A program made the translations under genes and the position numbers. Positions 41,760 through 51,067 of a stretch of 64,000 nucleotides of DNA are shown here, one piece after another. Within the stretch, counting starts at the first letter, position 1, and each line of letters starts with the position of its first letter. Under the pieces are notes generated by a model that worked only from the letters and a program-made list of their open reading frames with translations, was not told the DNA's origin and made no database searches. The stretch is from Actinoplanes philippinensis (GTDB taxonomy: Bacteria; Actinomycetota; Actinomycetes; Mycobacteriales; Micromonosporaceae): the NCBI RefSeq assembly GCF_900113015.1, contig NZ_FONV01000022.1, forward strand, positions 40,128 to 104,127, read 5' to 3'.

Positions 41760-42839
41760 ATGGGTTCCGTCCGCGTCGCCATCGTCGGTGTGGGTAACTG
41801 CGCCTCGTCCCTCGTGCAGGGCGTGGAGTACTACAAGAACGCCGACCCCAACGACCGCGTTCCGGGTCTCATGCACGTGACCTTCGGCGACTATCACGTA
41901 TCTGATGTGAAGTTCGTCGCGGCGTTCGATGTGGACGCCAAGAAGGTCGGCATGGATCTCAGCGAGGCGATCGTCGCCAGCGAGAACAACACCATCAAGC
42001 TGACCGACGTGCCGCCGACCGGCGTCACCGTGCAGCGCGGCCCGACCTTCGACGGCCTGGGCACCTACTACCGCGAGATCATCGAGGAGTCGACGGCCGA
42101 GCCGGTCGACGTCGTGCAGGCTCTGCGTGACGCCGAGGTCGACGTCCTCGTGTCGTACCTGCCGGTGGGCTCCGAGGAGGCCGACAAGTTCTACGCGCAG
42201 GCCGCCATCGACGCGGGTGTCGCGTTCGTCAACGCGCTGCCGGTCTTCATCGCCTCCGACCCGGAGTGGGCGCAGAAGTTCGCCGACGCCGGCGTGCCGA
42301 TCGTCGGCGACGACATCAAGAGCCAGGTCGGCGCGACCATCGTGCACCGCGCGCTGGCGAAGCTGTTCGAGGACCGCGGTGTCGAGCTGCTGCGCACCTA
42401 CCAGCTGAACTTCGGCGGCAACATGGACTTCATGAACATGCTGGAGCGCAACCGCCTGGTCTCCAAGAAGATCTCGAAGACCCAGTCGGTGACCTCCCAG
42501 ATCCCGCACGAGATGATCAAGAGCGACGTGCACATCGGCCCGTCCGACCACGTGCCGTGGCTCGACGACCGCAAGTGGGCGTACATCCGCCTCGAAGGTC
42601 GTTCTTTCGGTGACACCCCGCTGAACGCCGAGCTCAAGCTCGAGGTGTGGGACTCGCCGAACTCGGCCGGCGTGATCATCGATGCGGTCCGCGCCGCGAA
42701 GATCGCGAAGGACCGCGGCATCGGCGGCCCGATCCTCTCGGCGTCCTCCTACTTCATGAAGTCCCCGCCCGTGCAGTACAGCGACCACGACGCCCACGCG
42801 TCGGTCGAGGCTTTCATCAAGGGCGAGATCGAGCGCTGA
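41760..42839 (+). CDS. ino1: Inositol-3-phosphate synthase
   Basis: 359 aa. The enzyme makes L-myo-inositol-1(3)-phosphate from glucose-6-phosphate with NAD, feeding phosphatidylinositol, lipoglycans and mycothiol. The NAD-binding start VRVAIVGVGNCASSLVQG, the central VSYLPVGSEEADKFYA, GDDIKSQVGATIVHRAL and NFGGNMDFMNMLERNRLVSKKISKTQSV are diagnostic. ATG at 41760 is preferred, with GGAGG at 41747-41751. The open frame reaches 41733. A strong terminator follows at 42856-42889. Confidence 0.97.
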   Translation: MGSVRVAIVGVGNCASSLVQGVEYYKNADPNDRVPGLMHVTFGDYHVSDVKFVAAFDVDAKKVGMDLSEAIVASENNTIKLTDVPPTGVTVQRGPTFDGLGTYYREIIEESTAEPVDVVQALRDAEVDVLVSYLPVGSEEADKFYAQAAIDAGVAFVNALPVFIASDPEWAQKFADAGVPIVGDDIKSQVGATIVHRALAKLFEDRGVELLRTYQLNFGGNMDFMNMLERNRLVSKKISKTQSVTSQIPHEMIKSDVHIGPSDHVPWLDDRKWAYIRLEGRSFGDTPLNAELKLEVWDSPNSAGVIIDAVRAAKIAKDRGIGGPILSASSYFMKSPPVQYSDHDAHASVEAFIKGEIER

Positions 42840-42855
42840 CACGCTGATCGCGAAT

Positions 42856-42889
42856 ATCAGGCCGGTTCCCGCAGAGGGGCCGGCCTGAT
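42856..42889. terminator. Bidirectional terminator between ino1 and ogt
   Basis: ATCAGGCCGG (42856-42865) pairs with CCGGCCTGAT (42880-42889), and the stem extends by four more pairs (two of them G-T) towards a 6-nt loop. TT follows on the plus strand. The genes converge, and the hairpin abuts the ogt stop codon. Confidence 0.88.
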
Positions 42890-43345
42890 TCAGCTCCAGG
42901 CCCGTTGCAGGGCGACCGCGGCCTCCAGCTCGAGCAGGATGCGTTTGCGGTCGAGGCCACCGCCGAAGCCCACCATCTTGTTGCCGGCACCGACCACCCG
43001 GTGGCAGGGCACGATGACCGGGATCGGGTTGTGGTTGCAGGCGGTGCCGACCGCGCGAGCCGCTCCCGGGTCGCCGAGGGCGGTGGCGATCGCCCCGTAG
43101 GTGACGGTCTCGCCGTACGGAATACGCGCGATCTCCGCCCACACGGCCCGCTCGAACTCGGAACCGCCGCGCAGGTCGAACGGCACACTGAAGTCGGTCA
43201 GCTCCCCGGCGAAGTAGGCACGCAGCTGCCCGGCCGCGGGATGGTCGGTGGACGGCCCGGGCCGGGCGGCGAACCGCACACCCACCACGGTCGGGCCGTC
43301 GACGACGAGGCCCAGCGGCCCGATCGGCGACTCGATGACGAACAT
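42890..43345 (-). CDS. ogt: Methylated-DNA-protein-cysteine methyltransferase
   Basis: 151 aa. The active-site block is IPVIVPCHRVVGAGNKMVGFGGGLDRKRILLELE, with the acceptor Cys in PCHRV. The DNA-binding part is FERAVWAEIARIPYGETVTYGAIA. It repairs O6-alkylguanine by suicide transfer. The ATG at 43345 (MFVIESPIGPLGL) is the family start. The open frame runs farther upstream to 43561 but is not protein-like there. Confidence 0.93.
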   Translation of the reverse strand: MFVIESPIGPLGLVVDGPTVVGVRFAARPGPSTDHPAAGQLRAYFAGELTDFSVPFDLRGGSEFERAVWAEIARIPYGETVTYGAIATALGDPGAARAVGTACNHNPIPVIVPCHRVVGAGNKMVGFGGGLDRKRILLELEAAVALQRAWS

Positions 43346-43430
43346 GCGCTCCAGTCTGCCCCGGAAACCGGCCGGTACGGGCATGCAAAGATCTGGATCC
43401 CCCGGGCGTCGTGTACGGCGGAGGTGACCG

Positions 43431-43943
43431 GTGAAGCAGTCGCTCGAGGACGAGTTCACCGCATTCGTCGCGGAACGGGGGCAGGCGCTGCTCCGGATCG
43501 CGCATGCGCTGACCGGCGATCGGGAGTCCGCGCAGGATCTGGTGCAGGGTGCGCTGGCCAAGGCGTACGCCCGATGGCCGCGGATTCACAGTGATGCCGA
43601 GGCGTACGTACGAAAGATCATCTACAACGACCGGGCATCGGCCTGGCGCCGTTCCGCCCGCCGCAACGAGGTGTTCGTGGCCGACGTACCGGACCGGGCC
43701 GCCGAGCGCCACCACGACCAGGATGTCACCGACCGTCTGGCGGTCCGTGACGCCCTGCTTTCGCTGCCGGCCCGGCAGCGGGCCGTGCTGGTGCTGCGCT
43801 ACCTGGAGGACCGCTCGGTGGACGAGACCGCCGAGGCCCTCGGTTGCCGGCCCGGCACGGTGGCCAGCCAGGCGTCCCGGGCTCTGGCGAAGTTGCGCGA
43901 CATGGTCGGCGATCGGATGACGTCGGTGGGAGGAGCCCGATGA
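43431..43943 (+). CDS. ECF sigma factor, SigE family
   Basis: 170 aa. Region 2 is EFTAFVAERGQALLRIAHALTGDRESAQDLVQGALAKAYARWPRI. Region 4 is LPARQRAVLVLRYLEDRSVDETAEALGCRPGTVASQASRALAKLR. This matches the actinobacterial SigE-family (TIGR02983-type) small ECF factors. GTG at 43431 follows GGAGGTGA. The next gene's ATG overlaps its stop (ATGA), the usual arrangement for a cognate membrane anti-sigma factor. Confidence 0.92.
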   Translation: MKQSLEDEFTAFVAERGQALLRIAHALTGDRESAQDLVQGALAKAYARWPRIHSDAEAYVRKIIYNDRASAWRRSARRNEVFVADVPDRAAERHHDQDVTDRLAVRDALLSLPARQRAVLVLRYLEDRSVDETAEALGCRPGTVASQASRALAKLRDMVGDRMTSVGGAR

Positions 43944-45097
43944 GGGACTTGGAGAAGACCTTGCGCGACGCCGTCCACGACCTCGCCGACGACGCTCCGC
44001 ACGCCTTCGACCTCGCCGGCGCGGCCCGTACCCAGGGCCGCCGGATCCGCCGGCGCAGGCATGCCGCGGCTGGAGCGTTCGCTCTGGTCCTGTTGTCGGG
44101 GGTCACCGTCCCGTACGCCTGGTTGCGGCAGATGCCCCAGACACCGGTGGTGCAGCCGGCCCCGGTCGAGCCGTCTCCGACGGTCACTGCCGGACGGAGC
44201 GCCACGCAGCTGCCGAACTTCTCGATCAAGGAGCCCTATCGGCTTCCCGGTGACGCGGTCGTCACCATGATCACCATCCCGAGCACGGTCATCGTGGACG
44301 GCGCCGAGACCTCGGGTCCCAACACCTATCTGTCGCTGGACCGGGGCGCCGCCGGATACCGGAAACTTCCGTTCGACCGGAGCCTGGCGGCGATGTCACC
44401 CGACAGCGACGTGTTGGCGGTCTCCCCCGACGGTGAACGGTTCGCCGCGGAGGCAAGCCGGAACCAGATAGTTGTGCTGGATGCCAGAGGCAGGCGGCTG
44501 GATACGCTGAACGTCGACGCGTACTCACGAGTGGGTGGCGACCCGGTGTGGTCGCCGGACGGGTCCCGTCTGCTGATTCCCACCGAGGACGGTTTCGCCG
44601 TCTACGAGACCAGCACCAGGAAGCTCCGCGAGTTCCAGGACCCTGGCATCGAGCCGCGCTGCTCCGACCTCTGCTCGTTCAGCTGGCTCCCGAACGGCCG
44701 GGAGTTCGCGGTTCCGCGAGAGGACCTCAATGAGCCACGGGGCGAGGACATCCCGGACCGGATCGAGAGTGTGGCCGTCTACTCGGCGGACACCGGCGCC
44801 CGGGTACGGATCATCCCGATGAAGGGTGTGCCGGTCGGCAACCAGGCCTGGCTCCCGGATGGCGGCTCGGTGCTCATCCGTGAGGAGCAGGGAATCCGGG
44901 TAGTGGACGCGGTCACCGGCGTTCCGCGGGGCAAGCTGATGGCCGGGCCGAAGGCGATCTACCTCTCCGACGGCCGGATCCTCGGCTACGGCAGCTCGTT
45001 CGCCCAGCTCTACGCGGCCGACGGCACGCTGCTGGAGGAGTTCCGGATGCCGGCCCAGTTCGCCGCTGAGATGACCGTGGAGGTGGCCCGCAACTAG
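43940..45097 (+). CDS. Membrane-bound putative anti-sigma protein with beta-propeller-like domain
   Basis: 385 aa. The cytoplasmic start MRDLEKTLRDAVHDLADDAPHAFDLAGAART and one helix (HAAAGAFALVLLSGVTVPYAWL) are typical of proteins coupled to SigE-family factors. The extracellular part has repeated blade-like motifs (AVSPDGERFAAEA, VWSPDGSRLLIP, FSWLPNGREFAVP, AWLPDGGSVLI) as in WD40/TolB propellers. It may sense envelope state and hold the sigma factor. This role is inferred from context only. ATGA overlap with the sigma gene. The 3' end overlaps cca by 4 bp. Confidence 0.8.
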   Translation: MRDLEKTLRDAVHDLADDAPHAFDLAGAARTQGRRIRRRRHAAAGAFALVLLSGVTVPYAWLRQMPQTPVVQPAPVEPSPTVTAGRSATQLPNFSIKEPYRLPGDAVVTMITIPSTVIVDGAETSGPNTYLSLDRGAAGYRKLPFDRSLAAMSPDSDVLAVSPDGERFAAEASRNQIVVLDARGRRLDTLNVDAYSRVGGDPVWSPDGSRLLIPTEDGFAVYETSTRKLREFQDPGIEPRCSDLCSFSWLPNGREFAVPREDLNEPRGEDIPDRIESVAVYSADTGARVRIIPMKGVPVGNQAWLPDGGSVLIREEQGIRVVDAVTGVPRGKLMAGPKAIYLSDGRILGYGSSFAQLYAADGTLLEEFRMPAQFAAEMTVEVARN

Positions 45098-46527
45098 GCG
45101 ATGTGGCCCTGGGAGCGGGCCCACTTCAGGAGCTCCGCCTCGGCCTCGTCGCGATCCAGCGGCCCACGGTCGAGCCGGAGCTCCTTCAGGTGGCGCCAGG
45201 CCTGGCCGACGATCGGGCCCGGCGGCACCCCGAGCAGCTCCATGATCGCGTTGCCGTCGAGGTCGGGGCGGACCTTCGCCAGGTCCTCCTCGGCCGCGAT
45301 CCGGGCGATCCGCTCCTCGAGCGCGTCGTAGTCGGTGGCGAGCTGGGCGGCCTTGCGCCGGTTACGGGTGGTGACGTCGGAACGGGTCAGTTTGTGCAGC
45401 CGGCTCAGGAGCGGGCCGGCGTCGGTCACGTAGCGGCGCACCGCCGAGTCGGTCCACTCGCCCCGGCCGTACCCATAGAAGCGCAGGTGGAGGGCGACCA
45501 GCCCGACCACCTCGGAGGTCACGTCCTTGGGGTATTTCATGGCTTTCATGCGCTGCTTGGTGAGCCGCGCCCCGACCACCTCGTGGTGGTGGAAGCTGAC
45601 CCGCCCGTCACGGCCGACCGCCTTGGTGGCGGGCTTGCCGATGTCGTGCATGAGCGCGGCCATCCGGAGCACGAAGTCCGGCCCCTCGTCGCCTTCGAGC
45701 CGCATCGCGTTGCTGACCACGATCAGCGTGTGCTCGTAGACGTCCTTGTGCTGGGCGTGCTCGTCGATCTCCAGCTTGAGCCCGGCGATCTCGGGCAGGA
45801 AGCGGTCGGCGAGCCCGGTGTCGACCAGCAGGCGCAGGCCGGCGATCGGGTCGGCGCCGGACATCAGTTTGGTGAACTCGTCCCGGATCCGTTCCGCGGT
45901 GATCCGGTCGAGATCAGCGGCCATGTCCCGCATGGCCGTGACGACCGATTCGTCCACTGTGAAACGGAGTTTCGCCGCGAACCGGGCAGCACGCAGCATC
46001 CGAAGTGGATCATCCCCGAAGGAGATCGACGGCGCCGACGGGGTACGGATCACCCGAGCCGCAAGGTCACGCAACCCACCGAACGGGTCGGTGAACTCGT
46101 GCCCCGGCACCGACACGGCCATCGCGTTGATGGTGAAGTCACGCCGGGACAGGTCGTCGGTGAGCGACGTGCCGTAGGAGACCACCGGGTTGCGCGTCAC
46201 CCCGTCGTAGGCCTCGGCCCGATACGTGGTGATCTCGATCCGCAGGCCGTTCTTCTGGATGCCGATCGTGCCGAACTCGCGCCCGGTCTCCCAGATCGCG
46301 TCCGCCCAGCCGGCCACCACGGCGAGGGTCTGCTCGGGCCGGGCGTCGGTGCAGAAGTCGAGGTCATCGCCGAGGGCGCCGAGCAGCGCGTCGCGGACCG
46401 ACCCGCCGACGAGGTGCAACTCGTGCCCGGCGTCGGCGAACCGCCGCCCGAGCTCATCGGCGACGGGGGACACGCGGAGCAACTCGGCTACCGCTTTCTG
46501 CTGGGCGTCGTTCAACACAGAAGACAT
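45094..46527 (-). CDS. cca: CCA tRNA nucleotidyltransferase
   Basis: 477 aa. The class II nucleotidyltransferase head has LHLVGGSVRDALLGALGDDLDFCTDARPEQ (GGSVRD, DLDF). RRDFTINAMAVS and SFGDDPLRMLRAARFAAKL follow. An HD domain (MAALMHDIGKPATKAV ... FHHHEVVGARL) completes the actinobacterial form. It adds or repairs the tRNA 3' CCA. ATG at 46527 (MSSVLNDAQQKAVAELLR) is the family-like start, and the 20 codons upstream are discarded. It diverges from the cell-wall cluster murJ. Confidence 0.96.
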   Translation of the reverse strand: MSSVLNDAQQKAVAELLRVSPVADELGRRFADAGHELHLVGGSVRDALLGALGDDLDFCTDARPEQTLAVVAGWADAIWETGREFGTIGIQKNGLRIEITTYRAEAYDGVTRNPVVSYGTSLTDDLSRRDFTINAMAVSVPGHEFTDPFGGLRDLAARVIRTPSAPSISFGDDPLRMLRAARFAAKLRFTVDESVVTAMRDMAADLDRITAERIRDEFTKLMSGADPIAGLRLLVDTGLADRFLPEIAGLKLEIDEHAQHKDVYEHTLIVVSNAMRLEGDEGPDFVLRMAALMHDIGKPATKAVGRDGRVSFHHHEVVGARLTKQRMKAMKYPKDVTSEVVGLVALHLRFYGYGRGEWTDSAVRRYVTDAGPLLSRLHKLTRSDVTTRNRRKAAQLATDYDALEERIARIAAEEDLAKVRPDLDGNAIMELLGVPPGPIVGQAWRHLKELRLDRGPLDRDEAEAELLKWARSQGHIA

Positions 46528-46585
46528 GGGGTCACCAGGGTATCCGGAATGGCACGAGGTGTTGTCGCCGGGCAGGATGGGCGGC

Positions 46586-47452
46586 ATGCCGGTTTCCGAG
46601 GCCCTGCGCCGCCTCTCCCAGGACCCCGACTTCTGGACCGGTCAGGTGGCGGAGAGCGGCGAGCTGCACATCTCTTTCCCCGTGGTGGGCGGCTACTCGC
46701 TGACTCTGGATATCGATCTGCCCGGCGGCGACCGATATCTGGGGCTGCGCCGCCCCGCCTCCAGCGAGCCGGTGTCGATGGGCTGGGCGCCGGTCGAGGG
46801 CCCGTTCCCGGCCGCGCTGCACTGGTGGGAGCTGGAGTCCTTCGCCCGGGTGATCGCGCTCGCCGACCCGTTGCTGCCGCATCCGGGGCTGGTGACGGCG
46901 CTGCTGTCGCCGTTCGCTCCGGCCGGCGACGATGACGATCCGGCCGAGATCGCCGCGGTGCGCGAGGCGGCGTACCGGTCCCTGCGCCGGGAGGTCCCGG
47001 CGGCCGAGCCCTCCGGGCCCGAGCAGGCGCCGCTGCCGCTCTTCGCCGACGATCGGTGGTGGCCGGCGCCTCCGGTGCCGTCGCCGCAGGTGCTGGACGA
47101 GGCCGCGGTCGCGGCGTTGAGCGCGCCGGCCCGGGCGCGGCTCCAGGTTCGCGTGGGCGAGCGGTTCCCCCATGAGGACCTTTCGGATCTGGTACGCCGT
47201 ACGAGCTCCGTGCTGACAAGGATCCCGACTCAGGTCACGTATGCCGGCACACGCCCCCTGGCCAGGCGCATCGCCGACTCCGGTGACCTGGCCGGGGTGC
47301 CCGCTCTGCTCAGCGCGCTGACCGAGGCCGGCTGTGATCACCCGACGGTGCTGGATGCGTTGAGTGAGCCTCTGGTTCCGCTGGAGGCATGCTGGATGGT
47401 GGAGACCCTGGCCGGTGTGGAACCAGGGACCCTCCTGCGTCACCACGTGTGA
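46586..47452 (+). CDS. Conserved-context hypothetical protein upstream of murJ
   Basis: 288 aa, unrecognised, acidic and soluble, no signal peptide. It starts MPVSEALRRLSQDPDFWTGQVAESGELHISFPVVGGYSLTLDIDLPGG. The middle is Pro-rich, and the end (AGTRPLARRIADSGDLAGVPALLSALTEAGCDHPTVLDALSEP) looks like a HEAT-type helical repeat. ATG at 46586 has GGATGGG upstream; ATG at 46577 is also in frame. It diverges from cca and precedes murJ by 50 bp, so they may share a transcript. Confidence 0.7.
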   Translation: MPVSEALRRLSQDPDFWTGQVAESGELHISFPVVGGYSLTLDIDLPGGDRYLGLRRPASSEPVSMGWAPVEGPFPAALHWWELESFARVIALADPLLPHPGLVTALLSPFAPAGDDDDPAEIAAVREAAYRSLRREVPAAEPSGPEQAPLPLFADDRWWPAPPVPSPQVLDEAAVAALSAPARARLQVRVGERFPHEDLSDLVRRTSSVLTRIPTQVTYAGTRPLARRIADSGDLAGVPALLSALTEAGCDHPTVLDALSEPLVPLEACWMVETLAGVEPGTLLRHHV

Positions 47453-47502
47453 CTTTTGCGCTTTATGGTGGCTGCAACATCGGCAGGGTTCTGGAGGCTT
47501 GG

Positions 47503-49233
47503 GTGAACGGCGGCCTGTACCGCAGCACGCACGCGGCACCGGATGGCCGGCCTCCGGCCCAGGAGGGCGTGACCGTCGTCTCGGTCGAGGACCAGGCGCC
47601 GGAGCAGCCCGGGCACGACGAGGTCGGCAGCACGGCGGGGCAGAGCGCGATCATGGCGATCGGCAGTCTGGTCAGCCGGGTGATCGGCTTCGTCCGTAAC
47701 GCGCTGATCGGCATGGTTCTCGGTGAGGCGGTCGGTGACGCGTACACCGGCGCCCAGTTCCTGCCGGGGCAGATCTACGAGCTGCTGCTCGGCGGCATCC
47801 TGTCCAGCGTGCTGATCCCGCTGCTGGTCCGGCGGCGCAAGGCCGATCCGGACGGTGGCCAGGAGTTCACCCAGCGACTGCTCTCCTTCGCCGTGGTCAC
47901 GCTCGGCGTGGCGACGGTCCTGGTGGTGCTGGCGGCCCCGCTGATCACTGCGATCCAGACCAGCGGCGACGACACCTCGGCGGACTTCCGTGAGCTGGTC
48001 ACCAACTTCTCCTACCTGATCCTGCCGATCATCTTCTTCACCGGCCTGTCGGCGCTGATCGGCGCGGTGCTGAACGTGCGCGGCCATTTCGCCGCGCCGA
48101 TGTGGGCGCCGATCCTCAACAACATCGTGGTGATCGCGGTGTGCGGGGTGTTCCTGCTGGTCTTCGGCACCGACAAGGACCTGACCCCGGAGAACATCAG
48201 CGCCGGCGAGCTGATCCTGATCGGCGCCGGGACTCTGGTCGGCATGGTGGTCCAGGCGATCGGCCTGCTGCCGGCTCTGCGCAAGGTCGGTTTCCGCTGG
48301 GCGTGGCGGTGGGCGCCGCGGGAGCTGGGGCTGCGCGAGATCGGTCACCTGGCCGGCTGGACGCTCTGCTACGTCGGTGTCAATCAGCTCTCGGTCTTCG
48401 CGCTGGTCCGGGCGTTGAACAGCGCCGGCAGCACGGACAATCCGGGCGCTCTGGCGTTCAACAACATCTTCCTGCTGACGATGATGGCGCACGGGATCAT
48501 CGGTGTCTCGGTGATCACGGCCCTGCTGCCGAAGATGAGCGCGGCCGCCGCGGAGGGCCGGCTCGCCGAGGTCAGTGACGACCTGAACCGGGGCATCAAA
48601 CTGGTCTCCGCGGCGCTGGCCCCGGTCGTGGTGGCCTACGCCGTGCTGGGCGGGCCGATCGCGGTCATCCTCTTCGCGGGCGGGCGGATCACCAACGCGG
48701 ACGCGCTGGCCATGGGCACGGTCCTGACCGTGGCGGCGTTCGCCATCCTGCCGCTGTCGATCAGCATCCTCTGCACCAACGTCTTCTACGCGCTCCAGGG
48801 CAACAAGGAGGCCGCGCTGATCAACGTGCCCGTGGTGGTGGTCCGGATCGCGGGGTATTTCGTGCTCGCCGAGTTTCTCGACCAGTCGCTGACGGCGGCC
48901 GGGATGACCGCGGCCAACGGCGTGTCGTACCTGCTGGCCGCGGTGATCTCGCTGGCCGTCCTGCGGCGCCGGATCGGCCGGCTCAACCTGAGCTCGGTGG
49001 CGTCGTCGCTGGTGCGGGTCGCGATCGCGGCCGGTGTCGCCGGCGTGCTGGCGTTCCTGGTGACGCGGCTGCTCCCGGGCGCGGGCGCGCCGGACGGCCG
49101 GGTCGAGGCGATCGTGCAGCTCGCCGTCGGCGGCACGGTGATCCTGATCGCCTACCTGGTCATGGCGCTGCTGCTGCGTGTCGCCGAAGTGAGCCAGGTG
49201 GTCGGCATGGTCCGCCGGAAGATCGGCCGCTGA
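47503..49233 (+). CDS. murJ: Lipid II flippase MurJ (MviN)
   Basis: 576 aa with about 14 transmembrane helices. AIMAIGSLVSRVIGFVRNALIGMVLGE and NALIGMVLGEAVGDAYTGAQFLPGQIYELLLGG show the MurJ N-terminal helices and loop. LNVRGHFAAPMWAPILNNI and NNIFLLTMMAHGIIGVSVITALLPKMSAAAAEG are also family blocks. It moves lipid II across the membrane for peptidoglycan synthesis. GTG at 47503 has GGAGG five bases upstream. It ends where the membrane domain ends; the kinase-like domain fused to it in mycobacteria is here the separate gene at 49457. Confidence 0.95.
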   Translation: MNGGLYRSTHAAPDGRPPAQEGVTVVSVEDQAPEQPGHDEVGSTAGQSAIMAIGSLVSRVIGFVRNALIGMVLGEAVGDAYTGAQFLPGQIYELLLGGILSSVLIPLLVRRRKADPDGGQEFTQRLLSFAVVTLGVATVLVVLAAPLITAIQTSGDDTSADFRELVTNFSYLILPIIFFTGLSALIGAVLNVRGHFAAPMWAPILNNIVVIAVCGVFLLVFGTDKDLTPENISAGELILIGAGTLVGMVVQAIGLLPALRKVGFRWAWRWAPRELGLREIGHLAGWTLCYVGVNQLSVFALVRALNSAGSTDNPGALAFNNIFLLTMMAHGIIGVSVITALLPKMSAAAAEGRLAEVSDDLNRGIKLVSAALAPVVVAYAVLGGPIAVILFAGGRITNADALAMGTVLTVAAFAILPLSISILCTNVFYALQGNKEAALINVPVVVVRIAGYFVLAEFLDQSLTAAGMTAANGVSYLLAAVISLAVLRRRIGRLNLSSVASSLVRVAIAAGVAGVLAFLVTRLLPGAGAPDGRVEAIVQLAVGGTVILIAYLVMALLLRVAEVSQVVGMVRRKIGR

Positions 49234-49456
49234 TCATCGGGCACCCGTCCTGAACAGGTGATTCCGGACTGATCAGACACCGATTCGTCCCGTTCGTGCC
49301 TCTGGGCGCCGATGCCGCGCCGGGGGGACGACCTGCCAGAGCATGGCCCTGTACGGGTATGGTCGGTGTCGGCATGTGCGGGATCCCGCTGTCCCGAGCG
49401 CCGCGAGGCTGCCCGGGGAGTTCAGCACCGAGGAATGCACCACCGAGGGAGGACTG

Positions 49457-50998
49457 GTGACCCAGGTCGGCGAAGGCCACGAGACCGCGGCCGACGAGGC
49501 CGGACCGGTCTTGACCTTCGGTGCCCCCACCGCCGGTGAGGTTCTGGCCGAGCGCTACCAGCTGGAAGAGCACGTCAACAATGACAGTGCCGGCCGGCAG
49601 GTGTGGCGCGGCATCGACGTGATCCTCCGTCGCCCGGTCGCCATGGTGCTCCGGCATCCAGGCGGCGACTCCGCGGTCGAGATGCTGCAGGCCGCGGTCG
49701 CCGCGAGCCGGGTGATCCATCCCAATCTGGTCGGTGTCTACGACGCGATCGACGAGCAGGAGCGGGCCTACGTGGTCCGTGAGTGGGTCGACGGCGAGTC
49801 GTTGCGTGACCTGGTCGCCTCCGAGGGCCCGCTCGACCCGGCCCGGGCGATCGCCATCGCCCACTCGGTGGCCGACGCGCTGACCGCGGTGCACGCCACC
49901 GGCATGGTGCACGGCAACGTGCATCCCGGCAGCACGCTGATCGCCGACGACGGCCGGGTGGTCCTGGCCGACGCGCGGGCCGACGCGGCCGACAGCACCG
50001 AGTCCGACGTGCGGGCGGTCGGCGGTGTCCTCTACTTCGCGCTCACCGGCCACTGGCCGCACACCGAGGTGGGCCGCTCCGCTCTGCCCGACGCCAACCG
50101 GGACAGCGCCGGCAATCCGGCCGCGCCGCGCCAGATCCGCGCGGGCATCCCGGCGTATCTCGACGACCTCACCATGGACCTGCTGGACCGCCGGGTGGCC
50201 GCGCCGGGCTCCGACGCGCTCACCGCCGAGCTGGGCCGGCTGGACGCCGCCGCCGAGGACGAGGAGTACGAGGACGTCGGTCCGCTCCGCTTCGTGCAGG
50301 CCGGCGCCGGTTCGTCCAGCGAGCCGATCCGCAGCGCCCCGAAGATCCTGGTCGGTGTCGGCGCGCTGATCGTCATCGCGATCATCGGCCTGATCTTCGG
50401 CATCCGGGCGATCAACAACACCGGCAACTCGACCGACTCGGGCAACAACCCGGCCGCCCAGCCGACGAACGCGGGCGACAGTTCGGTCCAGCCGCCCGCG
50501 CCCCGGCCGCAGCAGATCAAGCTCACCGCCGACATGGTGCGTATGGTCGACCCGCCCACCGGCGACCGGTCCGACAGCGAGCAGGCGAAATACACCGTCG
50601 ACGGCGATCCCGACACGGCCTGGGAGACGCAGACTTACAACAGCGCGCCGTTCGGCCGGCTCAAGGACGGCATGGGCATCCTGATCAACCTGGGTCAGCC
50701 GCGGTCGCTGTCCGAGGTGCAGGTGCTGACCTCGGCGCCGGGCGCGACGATCGACGTGCGTACCGGGTCGAAGGACTTCGGTGACAACAGCGAGGGCGAC
50801 AAGAAACTCGTCAAGGATTTCAAGTCGCTCAGTGATGAGAAGCCGGAGAAGAGCACCGGCACCACCACGGCGTTCAGCGGCTTCAACCCGGACGAGAAAT
50901 ACCAGTACGTGCTGGTCTTCCTGACCTCGCTGCCGCCGAGCGACGAGGGCTCCGGCTACAAGGTCAGCGTCAACGAGATCAAGCTGTCCGGGTACTGA
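49457..50998 (+). CDS. Membrane pseudokinase associated with MurJ
   Basis: 513 aa. Residues 25-260 are a Ser/Thr-kinase-like fold (LAERYQLEEHVNND ... VWRGIDVILRRPVAMVLRHP) whose catalytic residues are gone. The VAIK lysine is missing (VAMVLRH), HRDxxxxN is HGNVHPGST, and DFG is ADARADA. A transmembrane helix (about 295-315, ILVGVGALIVIAIIGLIFGI) leads to a discoidin-like extracellular domain (YTVDGDPDTAWETQTYN ... VLVFLTSLPP). In mycobacteria the equivalent domains are fused to MviN and bind FhaA after phosphorylation by PknB. GTG at 49457 follows GAGGGAGG. Confidence 0.88.
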   Translation: MTQVGEGHETAADEAGPVLTFGAPTAGEVLAERYQLEEHVNNDSAGRQVWRGIDVILRRPVAMVLRHPGGDSAVEMLQAAVAASRVIHPNLVGVYDAIDEQERAYVVREWVDGESLRDLVASEGPLDPARAIAIAHSVADALTAVHATGMVHGNVHPGSTLIADDGRVVLADARADAADSTESDVRAVGGVLYFALTGHWPHTEVGRSALPDANRDSAGNPAAPRQIRAGIPAYLDDLTMDLLDRRVAAPGSDALTAELGRLDAAAEDEEYEDVGPLRFVQAGAGSSSEPIRSAPKILVGVGALIVIAIIGLIFGIRAINNTGNSTDSGNNPAAQPTNAGDSSVQPPAPRPQQIKLTADMVRMVDPPTGDRSDSEQAKYTVDGDPDTAWETQTYNSAPFGRLKDGMGILINLGQPRSLSEVQVLTSAPGATIDVRTGSKDFGDNSEGDKKLVKDFKSLSDEKPEKSTGTTTAFSGFNPDEKYQYVLVFLTSLPPSDEGSGYKVSVNEIKLSGY

Positions 50999-51067
50999 TC
51001 CGCTCCGGGGCGGTTCCGTGTCCGCACCCTAGGACGCCGCGCCCTGCCGATGGCTTAGATTGCTGGC

